From: Hysterangium stoloniferum
Taxonomy: Eukaryota > Basidiomycota > Agaricomycetes > Hysterangiales > Hysterangiaceae
DNA: 64,000 nucleotides
Direction: 5' to 3'
Assembly (NCBI GenBank): GCA_015178975.1
Contig: WHVD01000005.1
Coordinates: 1,178,001 to 1,242,000 of the forward strand
Of this stretch, positions 1 to 12,255 are shown one piece after another. The notes beneath the pieces were generated by a model, which was not told the origin of the DNA, searched no databases, and was given only the letters and a program-made list of their open reading frames with translations. Numbering within the stretch: the stretch's first letter is position 1; each line of letters starts with the position of its first letter. The translations under genes and the position numbers were made by a program.

Positions 1-987
1 TGCCCTGTTACAACTGTATCGCAACCTGACAGTCCCTGAGGTTATCACTGCCTATTGATGTTTCAAGTCAGTGTTCAAGTCATTGCATTGGAAACTGTTG
101 GACTCCCGACGCTGATGTATGCTTTCACGGTGATCAAACTCCATTTTATGCCCCCATCAAAATATACTCGTACTATCTGGTTAAACTCTGATATGTCCCT
201 TTTTATTATGATGATCCATTCTACTCTATGTTTCACATATGTCTATATACTTGTAACCCTCGGACTATTTCCTTTTCTCATAATTCCACTCTTGGTTAAT
301 TCACGGCCTCCGAACTAATTGTAACCTTCCCGTTCCTAGTCAAGCTTATTTGTCAATACTGTTTTCCGCTCTTCTCCTAGTTAGTATTTTCTAGACACGG
401 AATACTTGTATATGAACCCACTGTAGTTGTAGTTACTAGGCAATCAGAATATTGACTCAGAATACCCTCATACATCTCTAGAAGTTGCATACTAAGTATT
501 CCACCCTCTGCCTTTGTGTGCGCTCACCCACTCTCAGTCCCCGACCCCTTGGCCCGACACTCAACTTATCCTTCAGTCCTGATCGGTAACTCACTGAGAG
601 GTACTCATTAGGACTAGTCTCCGCCCATCCAAAATTTAAGGACACCCAACGGTTATTTGCAAGGGTGCAGCACATAAGCTGAAGCCAAGTCCTTCCAATC
701 AGTCCCCCGTCAGCCTACCGGCATTAGTCAGTTTTCAGTTCTTAACACGCCCCCACTCTTTTCAGAGCTTACAAAACTATTTATCGAATCTAATGATCAT
801 TTTACCTTCTCACGACGATGACACTGTTTATTTACTTTTAACTCTACTCTTCACTATTCATCCCCCTTGGCCTTTTACCTCAATAACTGAGCAGAGCTTA
901 AAATTAATATAAGATATGTAAATCCACTAAAGAAAATTTTATCCCCCTGTCTCTTCCCTCCACGTCAACCTCACAAGTCAGTACACT
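1..987. other. No gene recognised; diverged LTR tail
   Basis: I see no credible gene here. At about 655-700 the text 'ataagctgaagccaagtcct' appears, with a preceding 'gggtgcag'. This motif is shared with the 3' part of the gypsy LTRs at 7,199, 23,758 and 31,130, so roughly 520-720 is probably an old, diverged LTR tail of that family. Confidence 0.4.
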
Positions 988-3804
988 ATGTCACAGGAAC
1001 AACAACCCAAACCCAAGTTCCCCAACTTCAAAAGAATACCGCGACCTCAACCTATCAATACTTCTACCATGTCGTCTTGTACTGAAAATGTTGAGCACTG
1101 TACAGGTAATTCTGGGATTCCACCATTGATGCACTCTACCTTGCAGGACAACACGGCAGAAACCTCCACCAGCTCAGGGAGTGGAACTGTTTTTACTCCA
1201 TATACTCCTCTCCCCAGACCCCAACTCCCCAACTTTAAAAGGATACCTCAGCCCCAAACGACGGTTCCTCCTTCCCCACCACCTCGAACAGAGATTGTCG
1301 AGCACTTGGGGGAGGCCTCTTATCCACATATCCTATACAGATGGACTCCATCCCAAAAGCTGCACCCCCGTCCTCTGGCACTTGGGGGGCTCCCATGGGA
1401 ACATAGAGTGAAACCCCCCCACCCCCTCATAGTATCTTCCCTTCCACCAAAGAGGAGATCAGGAAAAAATGGCAGTCTGACGCTTTCTCTGTGCAAGTTC
1501 AGGAGGAACTAAAAATGCTCAAGAGGAAGAGGAGGGAGGAGTACTTAGAAGGACAGCAAAATATGGGTGCTAGGGATAATGTCCCCTCAAAGCAGACATG
1601 GCAGGAATGGAGGAGAATGGAAGGAAGCAACAACCCTTCAGCCATTGCTCCCCCCCTGGGCCATAAGTGGACAGATTTCACTGAGATGGACTGCAGTGAT
1701 GGGGGCACGCTATGTGTTTGGAGTGTGGGACAGAAAAGCAGGAAAGGAAAGGACGGTGTCACCTTCTACGCTTGGGACAGAGTACAGAGGATCAAACTAC
1801 AAAGCATTGCATTATGACACAGGGACAGAGTTGCACTACCTCCCAGACCTCCTTCTCAACGTGGACCCCAGGAATGAACCTACCGGATGAAGCCCATCGA
1901 CTTCTCATCTGACTCAGAGGATGACTGACCACACTACCCCACCTATGACGACAAGTACCTCGGCACTGACTGCCATGAAGGTTTTTTACTTCCTGACAAT
2001 GTTCACTTCTTCACAAGTGCCCCTAACCAGCAAAGAAAATTACTGACTTCTGTCAGGGTTTGGAGGGGGTATCGTCCAGCCAACCCTGCGATGCCGTCTA
2101 GCTCCACCCACCTCTCTCTACCTCCATCTGTTTCTTCTGTTCCCCCACTGCAGCACTTCACACCCTTTTCAGACCTGCTGGGACATCTTGAGCCATCCAC
2201 CACCGACCCACCTCCTCTCCCCCTATACCATTACCTCTCCCCTCCACAGGACCTTCCCTCATACCACTGCCCTCACCTGCACCTAAGCCCCCTCCCACAC
2301 TGTGGACAACTCCATCATCCCACATGTCACCTGACCCCCTTGTCGCCACCCACTCTACCCCAACACCATTGTTCTCTATGGTGTTGGACACATCCCATGT
2401 TCTCCTGCCAGTTCAGAGTCCACCACCCACCTCTCCCTACTCACCTTGCATTTCCCTGGGGAGTCCCATTCATCAACCTGATATTACATTGATGGATGTT
2501 GATCACCCAATCCAGGAAGTCTTTGAGGAGCCTCCCCCAGTCATGGATGTCTTCAAGGAACCCCCCCTAGCCACAGAAGTCTTCGAGGAACCTCCCCCAG
2601 CCATGGAAGTCTTCGAGGAGCCTCCTCCCTTAAGCAACAAGGAAAAGGGGAAGCAGAGGGGTGATGTCCAGGATGACGAGCCCCTTGCCATTGACCCCAT
2701 TCTGGCCGACCCTGTTTGCAGCCCTCCACCACAACTGCCTTCTCCCCCTCACTCTTGGGACACAGCTGACTTGGCTCGTTTCTCACAGGCAGGTTGGATG
2801 CACGTGTCAATTAACTACCCTTCTGACATTTTTACTGTGGGATGCACACTAACATAACTGGGGCAAACCTTGTGGCAACCCCTCCTTAAAGGAGATATCC
2901 AAGGGTATAGCGGGTCTCTCATGCTGTCAGACCGCATGAGTATGCTTTACTTACGTGTCAACGACCCTAAGGAACAGCTGTGTTTAGCAGAGGTCATTGA
3001 ACGGGTTGAGCTCTCCATGTTTTGGTCCCTGCTCGTGGACTCCACTTGTGTCCTTCCTGAGCATGCATTGATTCATTCAGCTGTGGACCTGGTCAACCTG
3101 TTGGAGCATCTGTTATCGGATTCTGATGCCCCCAGAGGACTTCTGTGAAGAGTGGCGGAAGTTCTGACCATTCTATATACGAAGAAATGAGTAGAAAGGA
3201 AGGATATTGACCTACTCGGTGCAATATAAGAGAAAGTGAGAGAAGGAGCACGAGATGATGAAGGAGTCAACGAGTGCAATGGTTCGAGTGGAGGCCTCGA
3301 CTGTTACAGTTCGAGGCTAGAAGTATTCAGTAGTTCAGATAATGCTACCTATGTGGTAGCTGACACGTTACCCTGATCACCGCTTGTAGTAGACCTAGTT
3401 TGTGTCTTACGAGTGGTGGTTCTTGGGTTAAAGTGTGTCTGAGTTCTAATTGGTGCTGAGTGCACCCACAAGTATACACAATGCTTCGAACTAATGAAAT
3501 ATGCAATATTCGAAGAATATGAAAGATAGTAAAATATGAATAGAATATGTAAAATATAAATGAAATAAAAGGAGTGTTTTACCACAATGAAACTGTGGTA
3601 AAAGCATACTCCTCACAACTTCCCTCTGGTGGGGACACGAGCCGCACACCACTTCCCACTCTACCCCACCATCACTGCACCCCTGGCTCCCTCTCATCGC
3701 CCACATTACAGCTGCCTCTGATGATCACGTTCACGCCATCATTTGAATGCACCAAAAGGCCTACAGTTGTTGGGTCTCCTCCATTCAGAGGCTGGATGGG
3801 TTGA
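988..3804 (+). pseudogene. Decayed proline-rich coding region, unclassified
   Basis: A chain of plus-strand open stretches in shifting frames starts at ATG 988 and runs past 3,148. The early part is rich in Pro, Lys and Phe and has two copies of a PNFKRIP-type motif. The middle has a short Glu/Pro repeat (EVFEEPPP-like, 2,515-2,625). A Lys/Arg-rich helix-like stretch follows position 1,450. Reading frame can be followed only by changing frame several times. The solo LTR at 3,144-3,617 interrupts it, and when the LTR and one target copy are ignored the frame continues for about 60 codons. I do not recognise the family. It could be the internal region of a retroelement or a lineage-specific gene. 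Confidence that it once encoded protein is moderate. Confidence 0.4.
3144..3617 (-). mobile_element. Solo LTR (family B), minus orientation
   Basis: The element begins TGTGAAGAGT and ends CTCCTCACA on the plus strand. A perfect 5-bp target duplication acttc flanks it (3,139-3,143 and 3,618-3,622). Its reverse complement resembles the LTRs at 3,979-4,617 and 32,121-32,714, especially the end 'cgtatatagaa...agaacttcc...ctcttcaca'. No internal region remains. Confidence 0.85.
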
Positions 3805-3978
3805 CGTCAGCCAGCGATGTTTTGAAGTGGGAGGACATTGTCACTTCTTTTTGTGCCAAGCATCTCACCTGGGGAAATGCTATCCTGCACCTTGGAGGTT
3901 CTTCACAGGATGCATGGGGAGGAGTTCCAAGCATCCTTTGACACCTTCTTTGATGTAGCTCTTTGACCTGGGGGGCAC

Positions 3979-4617
3979 TGTGAGAGGTACTGCAAAATAT
4001 ACTCCAAAATATAGTCCGGACGAGCCTACACTATATTTCCATTATTATTTCTATTTCTCTCTCTATTTTATTATATGCATATATTTAGTTCGACAACCTA
4101 TGCATTCAGTACATAGACTCTTGTGGGTGCGTACATGCCAGACCTATATATTCTAGCGCCTATAGTTAGAACTCAGACACTTTTTATCCCATAACCACGA
4201 CTTGCCCAGACACCCACTTAGTGTCCTGCAAGTTGTGATTGGGGTATTGTCTCAACCATCACAGACAGGCCTTAACCACCAGCACAATCACAGTTTTGAA
4301 CTACACTAGTCAAAACTCAAACTATTATCTCAATCTGTGCAGACTATATCCACACTACTCTGGTTATTCGACTCTCTCATTATTTCCTTAAACACTTGAG
4401 CAGTCGCTCAGAATCGTACTTCAAAGTCGATTCTCTTTCATTCATATTAGCTATCTATTCTACTTAAGATAGTTAATCCTCTCAATTGTATTGAACTAGA
4501 TAGTCAATATGTGTTTGGTCTGTATTAGACTTAGATAGTCAATACATTGTTGTGTTGTACCTAAATGGTCAATATTCTTTGTATATAGAACGGTTAGAAC
4601 TTCCACCACTCTTCACA
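3979..4617 (+). mobile_element. LTR (family B), plus orientation
   Basis: The sequence starts TGTGAGAGGT and ends CTCTTCACA. It is co-linear with the solo LTR at 32,121-32,714 over nearly its whole length. The flanks (ggcac and ctggg) do not form a target duplication, so this may be the end of a larger element or may have been rearranged. It abuts copia reverse-transcriptase-type coding sequence on its right. Confidence 0.75.
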
Positions 4618-4936
4618 CTGGGTGATAGAGGGGTACCTCTAGGATTACAGTCGGCCATCCTGAACCTGTGGAGAATGTGTTGGAGATATGCATGCTGGGA
4701 TATGCAACTTGTTCCAGCCATTTTGTCTCTATTCTCTATCAATCTGTATTCCAAGAACCAAATTGGCATCACCCAGATCCTTGGTTTTATATGTCCAGCC
4801 TAACTCCTCTTTTGCTCAATCTGCCTCTTCTTTGGACAATGATATTCCTGTAGTATTGTCTGTGTAAGTACTGGTTATTGTGATATTCCCATTAGCATGT
4901 CTCAAGTGAATGGCAGGTCTGCTCTAGACTGGTAGT
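4618..4936 (-). pseudogene. copia RT/RNase H fragment (C-terminal part)
   Basis: The minus strand reads YLQHILHRFRMADCNPRGTPL, which matches the 'I..RF.M.DC.P..TPL' region at the end of copia reverse transcriptase. It lies on the other side of the MULE from the N-terminal RT fragment, as expected if the MULE landed inside pol. It is cut off on the left by the LTR at 3,979-4,617. Confidence 0.7.
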
Positions 4937-4945
4937 ATCCCAGTT

Positions 4946-5085
4946 GGGTGACCTTATAAACCCACTCTGACGTGGGAATGTTACATTAGCGACATTAGGT
5001 GACAGCACCCACATGCTTTGTAATACACATTCGCGTCATTTGCATCGCATTTTGTTTGGTCACAGTGTCAAATAAAGTTTGTTTT
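4946..5085. repeat. MULE terminal inverted repeat, left
   Basis: This copy matches the reverse complement of about 8,460-8,600, with shared blocks such as 'gggtgaccttataaaccc', 'cagcacccacatgctttg' and 'taatacacatt'. The two ends have diverged at scattered positions, so the element is not very recent. Confidence 0.85.
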
Positions 5086-5544
5086 TATTGAAAAAAATTA
5101 TCAAGTTAATTATCAAGCTTTATTATATTAATAAAAAATTGTATATTTTACATAGTTATTGTTTAGCCAAGCTTGTCTGATAAAATATCCTTTCTCAGAT
5201 AAGCTAGGCTTTTTGTTGCACTGTAAAGCTGCATTAAAGATGATTGCGAGACTGAGTTGAGACCCGCATCCATTTCTACAAATCTCCATATGTTGCTAGT
5301 AGCCAATTTATCCATTTCCGTCTTTATTTTCCCTATTAATTCTCACTTTTCTGCTCTGTGTGTATCCAATGTAGCCTCATTTTGAGGTCACACAGCTGGT
5401 AGTATCATTTGTTCGAAGTGGATATTCATTGGACTGATATGCTGGGCAAGGAACATATGCTTGCAGGTGAGTCTGGTTTGTGTAAATGTTGGACAGCTAC
5501 ATCTAGTAAAACTGCTGTCTTTGATTTCCACGGTATAAAAGACG

Positions 5545-8467
5545 TCATCTTGTGAGAATGATCCTATTATAAACTAAACTACATTCAGTAAATACCACAT
5601 TTCTTATAAAATAAACCCTTACCTGATTTTTGAATTGTTCAATCTGGCTTTCTGCATCTTCGAATAGTAACCCATTTGCCCTATGTTGAGCCTCATGTTC
5701 TGCCTTGCAGAGTGTCCACTTTTGAACCCAAGTCCAACACAAAGATGTGACCGCATGTAATCTGGTTCAACATCTTGCATTAAAATTCTAATAATATAGT
5801 CAATTCGTTGCTTCCGCATTCAACCAATGTAGTTTTTCTTCAGATTTGCATGCCAACTTTCAATGAAGTTGTTGGTATCAATACCATAGTGTGCGTGGTG
5901 TAAAACCATGATTAAAATTAATTTCAAATTACAATGGAATAAGCACATATGTACATACCTTGCACCATGCTTTCACCCAATGTTGCTTGTGTGACACCCA
6001 CTCTCTTTCCATGTATTGCAACCAAATTGGCTGATCTGCCCACTCTATCTGTATTTCTTCCCACTTATTATTAAATTCCTTCGGTGTTTCAGCCTTAAGC
6101 AAATCCCACAATGCAATCCAAATATCATGGAATGTTTCAGCATGGTCTTCTTTGCAAGACATGTGCTTAAGAACAATCTGGTGGAAAATTGAAAAATTTT
6201 TTTTTTTAAATGATGATAAAAGAAAGTACCTTTGCTTTAATGTTTTTGTGCCAGGCCTGCCAAAGATGCCAATAGCAGTACAATACATGTACTGGAGTGT
6301 CAGAGAATGTTGAGATAATAGCCAAGGCCTCTGTGTCGGAACAATCTATCATAATTGTATGGGGATCAAAATAGCAATTCTGTCGCATCCACTCCAGGAA
6401 TTGCTTCAATGGGTAACTAAGTACCAGAACATGAGAGGGATTGAATAAGATTCTATAAACTGTGACACTTACTGTGATTTGAGGTTTGTGAGTAGGAAGC
6501 TCAATGGTACACCTTTGCCAGTAATGCGATCTCTACCTAACAATGTACTCAAATATACATTTTCTCCATTTTTTCCATGGGATTTATTGTGGGTTGAATC
6601 TAAACAGACTGTGTTGCCATATTGTTGCATTAACTGGAGTAAGTTAGAGTGTCTGTGATACCGATACACAAAATAAAAATATTCACTGACCTGACACTGC
6701 CATGATGAGCATAAAGCTATCATGTAGCCTCCTTGAGCTTCTTCACCTCAGGTAGCCTCATGTGATACTTGCCACCCCTTTTCTCAAAGCTTCACAAGCC
6801 ATAACCGGAGACTCTTATCTGCATTTTCATCCAGATATATATCTTTATTTGCTTTTCTTTGCGCAGCATTGTAGATATCCTGGAAACTGATCTTGAGACT
6901 AAAAGGCATTTCTTTTACTTCTGTTGTGATCTACAAATAATATAAGGCTTAGATAACTGATAGTGATGAGAATCGTAGTAGCACACCTTAGATAATTCTT
7001 CACTGGTCATTCGAAGCATGGCTTTGATTGATTTTGGATCAAAGCCCTCATTTATTTTATCATCCAGCCATTGTCGTATCTCATCTGGACTCCTCAAAGC
7101 TTTCATATCATTCAAAGAATTCAATTATAAGAAAACCTTATCAATGTACTAAAAATACGGACCATGACCATTGTGCATTCAATGATATTCAATCTGCATG
7201 TTACGACCAGACAATCCCGCCGGACTCCGGGCACTAACCCGTACGCCCCCACGCGCTACAAGCACCAATCGTCTGTTTATAGGATTTCCCGCCCGGACTC
7301 CGTTATGTCAAGACTCATTACGTTTGACCTCATTACGACACATATCAGTCACCGGACTTCCCCCGGACTCCATCTCTGTCTATGTCCGTCTTCGTCCCAC
7401 GCATCAGTCACCGGTCCCCGCTTAGAATCCCGTCACTGCTCTAATCGAGCCCCGTTCCCGTTTTAGTCAAATGACCTGTCATGATTTAGGACTCCGCTCC
7501 CGCTCTGTTTCCCGTTATGGGTTATGCTTTGTCACGATTCGGACTCCGCTCCATTCTGTTCCGTTCCTAACACCAATTTGGTGTTTACTATTCCCGTTTC
7601 ATGTTTTGTTAGTTCTCATTTTGTTATTACTGGATTTGGTATGTCATGCATTCCACGGTCTATATAAACTGGCAGATGTTGTACATACAATCCAGTCAGA
7701 AAATTAGCTTAGATTCCCCCCAGTAATCTAATAATATTTTCCGCTCTAAAACCTTACTCGATTCACATCGCTCGCACTAGTCGGAGCCCACGGGCTCCAG
7801 CGCATCTATCTCTCTCAACCAACTCGACTCACGACCCACAACCCCCGACTTACGACTTACGACCCACGAACCCTGCCCAGATTCCCCGGGATCCCTGTCC
7901 GTCTGTTTGAAATTGGACAACACGATCTAGCGAGGGCGCAGCCTATAAGCTGAAGCCAAGTCCTACCGGATATCCCGCGGGTTTCTCCGGAAACCCGGCC
8001 TGTGTGTGTATCCTAACACTGCACCCCTGTTGCATCCACAAATTGTGATATATATATCTTCACATTGCAATCACATTTAATACTTGTATTGTGTTGGTGT
8101 CGTTTGCTAGGACTCGCATCATTGTTAGCCTGAGAATGGTATGAACTGGCATGGTCACACTCATAAGTATCTTTCCACAAATATTTACTTCACCGTGTAA
8201 TGTGTTTTTCTGAATATGTTCATATTAGATAATGTGGTTTGTCAATTTTAGCAGACACAGACACATACTGGGAACATAATGTTTTTTAAGATGCCAATTG
8301 GTCTTTCGAGATTGTAGTTTCAACCATTCCTTCCAAGTGTCACCTAGCAACTGGAAACAATGAGGATTTTCAGTATATACTTCTTCAGTGAGGAGTTGCT
8401 TGATAGCCAGTTTCACTGCTTCTGCTGTCATAATGATGTGAATATTGGAGTTTTCTTGTGAAAACAA
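5545..8467 (-). pseudogene. MULE transposase, decayed and interrupted
   Basis: Minus-strand open fragments run from 8,467 (N-terminal, starting near the TIR) through 7,124-6,915, 6,723-6,469 and 6,409-5,929 to about 5,545. Visible transposase hallmarks are TVCLDSTHNKS (first catalytic Asp region), MIDCSDTEALAI (second Asp) and LYCYWHLWQAWHKN (the C-x2-H region). The fragments change frame. Some gaps could be introns, but the solo LTR at 7,199-8,018 breaks the N-terminal third. I treat it as non-functional. Confidence 0.75.
7199..8018 (+). mobile_element. Solo LTR of the Ty3/gypsy family (820 bp)
   Basis: Starts TGTTACGACC and ends TATCCTAACA, and is nearly identical to the LTRs of the full-length element at 23,758-31,950. 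A perfect 5-bp target duplication ctgca flanks it (7,194-7,198 and 8,019-8,023). It has the same TATA box and the same stretch complementary to the family's primer site. It arose by recombination between the LTRs of an element inserted in the MULE. Confidence 0.93.
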
Positions 8468-8600
8468 ATTTTATTTGATGCCATGACCAAACAAATGTGA
8501 CGCAAACAACACAAATGTGTATTACAAAGCATGTGGGTGCTGTTGCCTAATGTTGCCTAACATAACATTCCCATGTTGGAGTGGGTTTATAAGGTCACCC
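8460..8600. repeat. MULE terminal inverted repeat, right
   Basis: This is the inverted partner of 4,946-5,085. It ends with ...aaggtcaccc and is followed at once by the 9-bp target duplication. Confidence 0.85.
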
Positions 8601-8609
8601 ATCCCAGTT

Positions 8610-9222
8610 CCCCCATTTCTTTGTCTAATACTTCCACCCAATTGTATGCCCCATCCATAGTCTCATATAAGGTCTTATTGAGGTGCCCTATCTTTCCATT
8701 TACCATCGCCCCATCTGGTAGCTCAATCACGGATATATCAGTGTGGAATGCAGTTAGCACCTGCATAAATCCTCATCTGTTGCCCAATCTGCACCTCCAA
8801 TCTGCACCTCCCTTTTTTTTGCCTTCTCAGTCATTCACTCATATGCCTGTGAATCGAGTACTGCTTAAGTAGCTACACACACATGTGTGGACTGACACAG
8901 TAATATGGGATCTGATGATGTGGTTGGACCATTTGTGGTTGGGTCCCTGGGAATATCCTTGGGTAAGGTACTAATAGCTACATTTTGATTCACTGTTCCA
9001 TCAGGAGGTGGTTCGTATGTATGTGATTCCTTTTCATATAGTGAGTTAGCTAACATTTTATGGCCTGAACCTTCCTCAAAGATAACATCTCCCTAGAGCA
9101 GATAATTTGTTGTGCTGTTGGATCATAGAGTCAATATGTGTCCTACCCGAAATACCCAATCAGTATACACTTGATGGATTGTGGATCCAGTTTACTCAAG
9201 TCATTATGCCATAAACCAAATA
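8610..9222 (-). pseudogene. copia reverse transcriptase fragment (N-terminal part)
   Basis: The minus strand contains LSKLDPQSIKCILIGYFG, the linker typically found between copia integrase and reverse transcriptase. Closer to the MULE is VNGKIGHLNKTLYETMDGA followed by W, equivalent to the family's 'V.KL.KSLYGLKQ..R.W' motif. Stops are present. The sequence ends exactly at the 9-bp MULE target duplication. Confidence 0.7.
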
Positions 9223-9485
9223 GTGTTTGTCATGTATTTTTAAAAGGTTTTTCCTATTTTTCGCAATTTCCCCAAAACGAAATTCTAAACAAAGGCTTCT
9301 AAATGTACTTATATCGCGATTATAAAATTGTACAATATTCTCTTAATTTATATTGAATTTATGCAATTTATTTTGCATTTTTATCTTATAAATTGAGGGA
9401 GCTACGAAATTTCTACTTTTTATTCTTTTTTAACTATATATCTTCAAACCGGCCACCTGGCGCTTATTACATAATGCGCGGGAAT

Positions 9486-9552
9486 AGTCGTCACAACAAG
9501 TGACCGGTCGTCACAACAAGTGACCGGTCGTCACAACAAGTGACCGGCCGTC
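9486..9552. repeat. 20-bp tandem repeat (about 3.5 copies)
   Basis: The unit gtcgtcacaacaagtgaccg repeats head to tail within the long LTR. Each unit contains gtcac and gtgac half-sites, so the array can form small hairpins. The last unit is diverged. Confidence 0.85.
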
Positions 9553-9877
9553 ACGACGAGTGACCATCGTCACAACGCGCGACAGTCACAAGACAGTCAC
9601 AAGGGTGCGCGTGTGTCACACGCGCACTAGCGCGGGAATATTATGTCATACATTATGTCATTTGGGAATGTTAAGTCATATATTATGTCATCTGGGAATA
9701 TTATGTCATATATTACATCATCATATATGCTACAGTAGAGAATGGCGGAAATGTCTAAAACATTCCAAGTAAAATAGCTAAAATAGGATAGAAATAAAGT
9801 TCAATATGTCTCTAAATGTCTCACATCTCAGTGTATATAAGGAGCTCTGCTCCAGCTATGAAATATTGTAACAAAGT

Positions 9878-10023
9878 ATGCTCAGTCGACTCGTAAGAGT
9901 GGTTCGACTGTATTTGTTACCTGTAACAAAGTATGCTATGACATATTTAGTGAGTTGACTGCGACTGAAAATAAAGGAATAATGGCGTACCTCAGTCGAC
10001 TCGTAAGAGTGGTTCGACTGAGG
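9878..10023. repeat. Two copies of a hairpin-forming 28-bp motif
   Basis: The motif cagtcgactcgtaagagtgg plus ttcgactg occurs at about 9,883 and again at about 9,993. Its ends (cagtcgaa and its complement) pair, leaving a small loop. The copies lie just downstream of the TATA box at about 9,834, so they would be transcribed. Confidence 0.7.
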
Positions 10024-10321
10024 TATGAGGCTGCTACTGTGCTAGCTAAATAGGTTTCGGATATGCGGTGGAAGAAAGCGCTACGATAGTGGTATACGTG
10101 TCTAAGGTACGTAACGTCTTGGTATGGTCATGTTAACTTGACATAGAGTTGGGTGATACTACTTAGCGTTGTCATATAGACTTAACATAGGCTTGGGCGC
10201 TCGAGTCTATCTCAACAAATATAACCAATTTTAACCAATTTTATCAACCCATTTACACCACATCTGTGTGTCACTGCAGCAAGCAGGCTACTCCACCCCA
10301 ATCTGGGCAGTTGGACATCTA

Positions 10322-10620
10322 ATTCCACCTCTATCAGAGTTGTTGGAAACCCTTGCCACCTCTATCAGAGTTGTTGGCCCAATAAGATCCCTTGTCACCT
10401 CAATCTGAGTTGTTGACTGATCTTTGTTCCCCCTGTCACCTCAATCTGAGTTGTTGACTGATCTTTGTTCCCCCTGTCACCTCAATCTGAGTTGTTGACT
10501 TTTGTTCCCCCTTGCCACCTCTTAATTGAGTAGCTGGCTTTATTACTTTTTCTAACTTCTATTTAAGTTGTTGGAATCGTTGCCACCTCGGTTAGAGTTG
10601 TTGGCTATCAACCAAGTAAT
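10322..10620. repeat. Degenerate tandem repeat, 40-60 bp units
   Basis: Units containing cacctc..atctgagttgttg and ctttgttccccc repeat about seven times with length variation. Two adjacent copies of about 50 bp (10,435-10,530) are almost identical. There are no coding features. Confidence 0.75.
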
Positions 10621-11188
10621 AAATAAATTGTTGTTTTATTATTTGAAATTAGAATCTAATTCTAATTTCTCCTGGTTTGGCTTATAGTTAAATACTGAGA
10701 ATATTCTTGCAGAATCATTAAGACTACATTAAGATCCTGATAAGTTAGTATCACAGTAGACCTTGTAGGTTAGTGTAAATAAAGCATATATTAGCCAAAT
10801 AGTGTTTTATTCTATATCTAATCTTTTGACCTGTTTATAAATATTTTTACTGTTTGATAAATAGTATAAAATATATATAAACTAGCTAGCATTGAAGTTA
10901 AATCTAGCTTTGGAATCAGTAAATTGTTATTCTTATTTTAGTAGTTGTTATCACAGAAAAAGAACAAGCTTGCACAAGCAGCTCTCAAAACCTTCTTTGC
11001 GAAGTAGGGTGCATATATTCAAGTAGACTCTTGACTTCAGGGGTTCTAAGTCTATTTAGGCTGCCACTGATTAATATCAAATACTTAAATTATTTTACCT
11101 TGTAGTGAATTGAGTATTTGCACACTTTGATAGAGCATTGGACTCCTTTTTCCAGAAAATAATATTAAATTAAGGCTAATATATTACA

Positions 11189-12255
11189 GTGTTGTTGATG
11201 GATTTTGAGTTGTAGATACGAGGTTGTGTAAGTAGATTACTGTCGATGCTAATTCGCACCACATAGAGGGGGATATTCCTGTGTCATTAAGCATGATGCA
11301 CACTCGCTCAATGATGGTGTGGTGGGCTTGTTCTACCACTCCATTGGATGGTGAGGAATAGGCTGTGGTGGTCTCATGAATGATACCTTGTGCCACTAGA
11401 TAACTTCTCCACAATGTGTTGCAAAATTCAGCACCTTGTCTGTGCGTATACATCAACCTTTCTGTTCCATTTGTCATTCCAACAGCACAAAATTTTGCTT
11501 TAACACATCTATAGTTGTTTCTGCTCACTTGTCAGCTAAGAAATACCCCTCAATATAACCTGAGAAGCTGTCAATGGTTGTCATCATATATAACTTTCCC
11601 CCAACTGATCTAATGCATGATGGCCCCCATAAGTCAATATAGATCCGTTCACCAATAACCAATTCACGATTGTCACTCATATAAAATGGTTAGTGAGTGT
11701 GTTTCCCCATAATACAATCCTCGCACATACCAGATGTCGATGTATTGGTTGTGATATCAAGGATCAATGATTGTGTGTTGGTGCATCTGATTAACTGTCT
11801 GAAGGTTGATATGACCGAGGCGATGATGCCAGGTATCTGTATCAACTGGTTTCATATGTGAATGAGTCGCACAAACAACTGGGTTGTTCTTGTTTTTGAT
11901 CACCCGTTGTGATTCCACAGAAGCTAAGTCATTATTGGAGTAAATGGGCATGTCCATGGGGTAGATATCTACCTTGTACATGGTCCCAATACCCTTTCCA
12001 CACATAAAGGGTTTGTCATCTTTGTCAATGAAAGTTACACCAAGTCTGGTGTGTGCAGGGCATTTACGAGTCTCATGTTAATTATTTTTCACTCGAAGAT
12101 CACCTTTGTTATCGACAGTTCCAATTCCATGGATCCTAAAAGTTCCATCTGCTATTGCAGCTGTCCCCTGTCTGCCATCTCTGCTGTCAAAGAGTTTGTA
12201 AGATGTGAAATTGGCAATGTTCACAAAACAGTGGTCACTCACACCTGAATCTGCA
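11189..12255 (-). pseudogene. copia protease/pre-integrase/integrase fragment
   Basis: On the minus strand TWHHRLGHIN marks the GAG-pre-integrase motif. Further on, HRQGAEFCNTLW and TTAYSSPSNGVVEQAHHTI match the core of a copia integrase, including the glutamate of the catalytic triad in NGVVEQ. The reading stops abruptly at 11,189 because a 1,961-bp solo LTR was inserted there. The frame is broken between the two motifs, and the region above 12,005 probably contains degraded protease. Confidence 0.75.

Larger units (their letters stand above)
4946..8600 (-). mobile_element. MULE (Mutator-like) DNA transposon with long TIRs
   Basis: Inverted repeats of about 140 bp begin GGGTGACCTTATAAACCCACT at 4,946 and end as its complement at 8,600. 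They are flanked by a perfect 9-bp target duplication atcccagtt (4,937-4,945 and 8,601-8,609), a hallmark of MULEs. Inside, minus-strand fragments encode a MULE-type transposase. A solo gypsy LTR (7,199-8,018) was inserted later. Without it the element would be about 2.8 kb. It lies inside the copia remnant. Confidence 0.9.
9228..11188 (+). mobile_element. Long solo LTR (about 1.96 kb) with internal repeats
   Basis: Begins TGTCATG and ends TATTACA, with a perfect 5-bp target duplication gtgtt (9,223-9,227 and 11,189-11,193) inside copia pol. I find no second copy of its first bases inside, so it looks like a solo LTR rather than a whole element. A TATA box (gtatataagg, about 9,834) lies in the left-centre. 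The interior holds several small tandem repeats listed separately. No coding sequence is evident. A non-LTR origin is possible, but the TG...CA ends and 5-bp duplication argue for an LTR. Confidence 0.65.
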
